Positions 60,948-64,000 of a stretch of DNA of 64,000 nt are shown in pieces. Each line of letters opens with the position of its first letter. The first letter of the stretch is position 1. Origin of the DNA: RGIG1828 sp045541875 (lineage in GTDB: Bacteria; Bacillota; Clostridia; UMGS1810). The stretch lies in the NCBI GenBank assembly GCA_045541875.1, contig JAZQJX010000099.1:13104-77103 (forward strand), given 5' to 3'. The notes below the pieces were generated by a model. It was not told the origin of the DNA, ran no database searches, and was given only the letters and a program-made list of their open reading frames with translations. The position numbers were made by a program, and so were the translations under genes.

Positions 60948-61955
60948 TTGTCTTTAATTTTAGCAATTGAATCATCTTGTGATGAAACCGCTGCAGCCGT
61001 TGTTAAAGACGGGCGGACTGTTTTGTCAAATGTAATCGCATCACAGATAGAAACGCATCAAAAATTTGGCGGAGTTGTTCCTGAAGTGGCGTCAAGAAAG
61101 CATCTTGAAGCAATCAATTGGGTAATAGATAAAGCGCTTGTTGATGCAAATGTTACTTTTAATGATATATCAGAAATTGCTGTAACTTTTGCCCCGGGAC
61201 TTGTTGGCGCACTTCTCGTTGGAGTTTCGGCAGCGAAATCGTTGTCACTTGCACTTAATAAACCTCTTATTCCTGTTCATCACATAAGAGGACATATATG
61301 TGCCAACTATATAGAACATCCTGAACTTGAGCCGCCGTTTATTTGTCTTGTTGCATCAGGTGGACATAGTCACATTGTATATGTTGAAAATTATACAGAG
61401 TATGAAGTATTGGGACAAACCCGGGATGATGCCGCGGGCGAGGCATTCGATAAAGTTGCCAGAGTTCTTGGACTTGGGTATCCCGGTGGTCCTAAAATTG
61501 ATGCACTTGCCAAAAACGGAGATGAAAATGCTGTTACATTTAAAAAGGTTCGTTTTCCGGATAATAGTCTTGATTTCAGTTTCAGCGGTATTAAGACTGC
61601 AGTAATAAATTATTGTCACACAAAAGAACAGATTTCAGACCAAATAGTTAAGGCTGACGTTGCAGCAAGTTTTCAGAAAAGCGTATGCGAAGTGATGGTT
61701 GATTATCTTCTTGAAGCAGCAGAAAGAAAGAACTGCAAAACGATAGCATTAGCAGGTGGTGTTGCCTGCAACTCACGGCTAAGGCAAGAACTTAATTCAA
61801 GGTCTGAAGGCATGAAGGTATATTATCCTTCACCAATATTATGTACAGATAATGCGGCTATGATTGGATGTTGTGCATATTATGAATCCATAAAATCTGA
61901 CTATGCCGATTTATCGTTAAATGCTATACCTTATCTTGGAATAGATTATAAATAA
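60948..61955 (+). CDS. tsaD: tRNA N6-adenosine threonylcarbamoyltransferase
   Basis: The 335-residue Kae1/TsaD protein: ILAIESSCDETAAAVV, FGGVVPEVASRKHLEAI, the metal-binding PVHHIRGHICANY His pair, CLVASGGHSHIVY and FDKVARVLGLGYPGGP, ending AGGVACNSRLRQEL. TTG60948 lies 7 bases after AAGGTGG. It transfers the threonylcarbamoyl group to A37 with TsaB/TsaE. The SLH gene follows after 15 bases. Confidence 0.97.
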   Translation: MSLILAIESSCDETAAAVVKDGRTVLSNVIASQIETHQKFGGVVPEVASRKHLEAINWVIDKALVDANVTFNDISEIAVTFAPGLVGALLVGVSAAKSLSLALNKPLIPVHHIRGHICANYIEHPELEPPFICLVASGGHSHIVYVENYTEYEVLGQTRDDAAGEAFDKVARVLGLGYPGGPKIDALAKNGDENAVTFKKVRFPDNSLDFSFSGIKTAVINYCHTKEQISDQIVKADVAASFQKSVCEVMVDYLLEAAERKNCKTIALAGGVACNSRLRQELNSRSEGMKVYYPSPILCTDNAAMIGCCAYYESIKSDYADLSLNAIPYLGIDYK

Positions 61956-61970
61956 CAGGAGGTTTTCAAA

Positions 61971-63821
61971 ATGAAAAACGTAATGAAAAAAATTGTTGCA
62001 GCATTGACTGCAACGGCAATGTGTGTCACACTTTCCCTTACTGCTTTTGCAGCAAAATTTCCCGATGTAACCAAGGATAATTATCCGTGGGCTGTAGATG
62101 CAATTGAGTCAATGGCAGATGAGGGAATAATTAAGGGCTATGAAGATGGAACTTTTAATCCTGCAAAAACAGTATCAAAACTTGAATCTCTTGTTTTGAT
62201 TTCAAGAATTCTTGGCGTTGGAAACGAAGTTAATGAAAGAGTTGTTGAGGCCGCATGGGATGTGTATGGTGAAGATGTCGCTGAATTTGAACTTCCTTAC
62301 GGCGGCAATGAAGTAGCATATCTTTTGGCAAAAGGTATTCTTTCGGTTGAAGAACTGGAGAATTATATTGCATCTGCAAACCGTGATGATGGTCTCAAAA
62401 GATATGAAGTTGCTGTTCTTCTTACAAAAGCTCTTGATGCAGAAAAAACTCTTGATGCAGAACTTGTAAATAATCTTGCATATGCAGATAATTCTGATAT
62501 ACCTGCAAATGCAAAAAAATATGTTGCATATGTAAGTGACAAAGATTTGATGCAAGGTATGGATGGTAACAGATTTGCACCAAATGAAGCAGTAACAAGA
62601 GCGCAGGCGGCACTTGTTCTTTTGAAACTCAAAGATGCAACTGCATATACCTACAAAAATGGTGTTGTGTCATCTTGTTCCACAATGTCAAGACTTATTA
62701 AAATTAAAGAGTCAAGCGAAAGTATTCTCTCACACTATATTTCAACTGATGTGTTACTCAGATATAATGGTGTACCTATAACAATTAATGATGTTGCAAC
62801 AGGATATGATTGTGTAGCAACATATAAAGACGGTAAAATCTATGCACTTGACTTTACAGATGCATTGGTTGATGATATTGTGTCTGGTTCATTTATAGGA
62901 GCTTCCACATCAACTGCTAAAGGAACAGTTGTTAATGTATATGTGATAAAAGATACAGACACTAAAGTAGACACATCTGAAAAATCTGCATTTAAACTTA
63001 GTGACAGTTGTGTTATAACATACAATGGAAACACATGCGCCGCTTCTGCAATTAAAGCAGGTGCATATGTTAAGATGACTGTTAAAAAAGGCGTAGTAAC
63101 CGTAATTGAGGCTCAGAATAAAGAGAGCACCTTGACCGGTAGAGTTGAAGAAGTTATAATGGATCCTGTATACAAACTCAGAATTGATGCCACAGGAAAA
63201 GGCGAAGCTGATTATATCCTTGCATCAGATGTAACAGTAAAACGTAACGGAAAGACAGTTACAGCGAGAGAAATTCTTGCAGGAGACAGCATCAGTGCAA
63301 AAACAAGTTACGGAATCATAACTTCTATCACAGCAACAAGTAAATCATCAGCAAAAACAGGAATTATTAAAGAAGTTATTATTTCTGCAACACCAAAAAT
63401 CACACTTACATCTGAAGGTGTTGATACAACATACTTTGTAACAAGTGATGCAAAAATCACACTCAGTGGTGTTGATTCAACATTCTACGATCTCAGAGTA
63501 GGTCTTTCAACAAGTGTAGAACTTGACAGTGATACAGTTGTTTCTATTGAGAGTGTTCTTAGCGATGAAGTTGTAACATGGGCAGGTACAGTTACACTTG
63601 TAAACAGTTCATATGGACTTATTCAAATTGAATTTATGGATTCTCTCAGCGGACAGACCAGAACAGAGTCTGTGTTTGTAAAGAGCAATGCTTCAATTGT
63701 TGACTATGAAACACAAAAGAGCAGAAAACTTTCAACAGTAACTCCCGGAATGAAGGTTAATGTTACCGGTTCAATGAAAACAGGCGTATTTGAAGCAGGT
63801 ACAGTTATTATTATCGGGTAA
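61971..63821 (+). CDS. S-layer-homology (SLH) domain cell-surface protein
   Basis: A signal peptide (MKNVMKKIVAALTATAMCVT then SLTAFA) precedes three SLH units: FPDVTKDNYPWAVDAIESMA with GIIKGYEDGTFNP, a middle degenerate unit (VAYLLAKGILSVEEL, LKRYEVAVLLTKAL), and YVSDKDLMQGMDGNRFAPNE. They would bind the secondary wall polymer. From about residue 230 to the end (616) comes a beta-rich repeat region (for example LTGRVEEVIMDPVYKLRID and TGIIKEVIISATPKITLTS), an array of similar 70-residue modules. AGGAGG ribosome site. It is unusual that such an abundant-type surface protein is the last gene of the prfA-tsaD operon. Confidence 0.88.
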   Translation: MKNVMKKIVAALTATAMCVTLSLTAFAAKFPDVTKDNYPWAVDAIESMADEGIIKGYEDGTFNPAKTVSKLESLVLISRILGVGNEVNERVVEAAWDVYGEDVAEFELPYGGNEVAYLLAKGILSVEELENYIASANRDDGLKRYEVAVLLTKALDAEKTLDAELVNNLAYADNSDIPANAKKYVAYVSDKDLMQGMDGNRFAPNEAVTRAQAALVLLKLKDATAYTYKNGVVSSCSTMSRLIKIKESSESILSHYISTDVLLRYNGVPITINDVATGYDCVATYKDGKIYALDFTDALVDDIVSGSFIGASTSTAKGTVVNVYVIKDTDTKVDTSEKSAFKLSDSCVITYNGNTCAASAIKAGAYVKMTVKKGVVTVIEAQNKESTLTGRVEEVIMDPVYKLRIDATGKGEADYILASDVTVKRNGKTVTAREILAGDSISAKTSYGIITSITATSKSSAKTGIIKEVIISATPKITLTSEGVDTTYFVTSDAKITLSGVDSTFYDLRVGLSTSVELDSDTVVSIESVLSDEVVTWAGTVTLVNSSYGLIQIEFMDSLSGQTRTESVFVKSNASIVDYETQKSRKLSTVTPGMKVNVTGSMKTGVFEAGTVIIIG

Positions 63822-63835
63822 TATAATATAAAAAG

Positions 63836-63894
63836 AACAGGTTCGTTAGGAGTGAGTGCAACACGTACAATCATTCTTAACTTACCTGTTTTTT
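63836..63894 (+). terminator. Long terminator hairpin with G-U pairs after the SLH gene
   Basis: The 22-base arms 63836-63857 (starts AACAGGTTCG) and 63869-63890 (ends CTTACCTGTT) pair almost throughout, several positions as G-U, followed by TTTT. Confidence 0.8.
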
Positions 63895-63897
63895 ATT

Positions 63898-63985
63898 GCA
63901 TAAGAAATTACACACAATTTCGTCCGCGTGATGTATGTATATATAATTATACCGCGGCTTAAAAAGTAGGCTCAGCCTGCTTTTT
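63898..63985 (+). repeat. Dispersed ~90-bp repeat, copy B
   Basis: Starts GCATAAGAAATTACACACAA, has arms CCGCG (63924-63928) and CGCGG (63953-63957), and ends with GTAGGCTCAGCCTGC (63966-63980) plus TTTTT. It corresponds end to end with copy A read on the minus strand. Confidence 0.7.
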
Positions 63986-63988
63986 ATT

Positions 63989-64000
63989 GTATAGGAAACT
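63989..64000 (+). repeat. Dispersed repeat, start of a third copy (cut by window end)
   Basis: GTATAGGAAACT follows the T-run of copy B and matches the first 12 bases of copy A with a single difference. Confidence 0.45.

Noticed and set aside
1..64000. tRNA, rRNA, CRISPR array, prophage or biosynthetic gene cluster
   Set aside because: No tRNA-like T-arm clusters, regularly spaced repeats, phage structural genes or large synthases were seen in any gap or frame.

Overview
The window is AT-rich DNA from a Gram-positive, low-GC bacterium, most likely an uncultured anaerobic member of the Clostridia. Pointers are strong AGGAGG-type ribosome binding sites, frequent TTG and GTG starts, a Rex redox repressor, split transketolase, Pta-AckA acetate fermentation, the YloU/YloV(FakA)-RecG block, Mini-RNase III, spore-cortex SpoIID/peptidoglycan-binding proteins, and secreted proteins with SLH, WG-repeat and copper-amine-oxidase-N modules. 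There is no rRNA, tRNA, CRISPR array, phage or recognisable transposase gene. Almost all of the DNA is coding, and intact intrinsic terminators separate the transcription units.

Layout. 1-6.0 kb: a glycan-related accessory operon (3' end of a probable heparinase-like/CuAO-N protein, a secreted lectin-like protein, a PHP phosphoesterase, and two tandem paralogues of an unrecognised family), facing a convergent AraC regulator. 7.2-9.3 kb: three spore-cortex-type genes. 9.4-15 kb: WG-repeat protein, RlmL-like methyltransferase, RNase Z, GH99/WbsX-like protein. 15.3-17.8 kb: nagA plus a ROK kinase. 17.9-25.9 kb: M18 aminopeptidase, then a six-gene unit (esterase, NhaC antiporter, AEC transporter, DUF6062, polyprenyl synthase, heparinase II/III). 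26.4-33.8 kb: cysE-cysS-mrnC-yitT-tktN-tktC-TVP38-rex-(P-loop+Asp23 fusion). 34.2-44.8 kb: gdhA, a trio of small unknown genes, argF, a membrane-anchored unknown, a MATE pump, murI, an aldose-epimerase-like gene, pta-ackA. 44.9-50.6 kb: a WYL regulator, a KdpDE-like two-component system, a Na/Pi cotransporter with PhoU domain, and a Ca/Na exchanger. 50.8-57.9 kb: SbcD-like/YhaN-like pair, asp23-fakA-recG. 57.9-63.8 kb: prfA-tsaC-ywlE-rimI-tsaD and an SLH protein.

The most interesting signals lie outside the genes. (1) A roughly 90-bp dispersed repeat occurs at both ends of the window (6.05-6.14 kb and 63.9-64.0 kb, where another copy begins). Its stem differs in sequence between copies but keeps its pairing, it ends in its own terminator-like hairpin, and every copy begins directly after the T-run of an intrinsic terminator. 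(2) The two-component operon and the Na/Pi transporter carry the same operator architecture (TTARCC-N5-TTAACC-N10-TATAAT), which predicts a PhoB/PhoP-like regulon. (3) A 20-bp perfect palindrome overlaps the argF -10 box. (4) A very short leader with competing terminator and antiterminator stems precedes the MATE gene. (5) A P-loop/Asp23 fusion sits next to rex, and a tandem pair of unassigned paralogues lies in the glycan operon.
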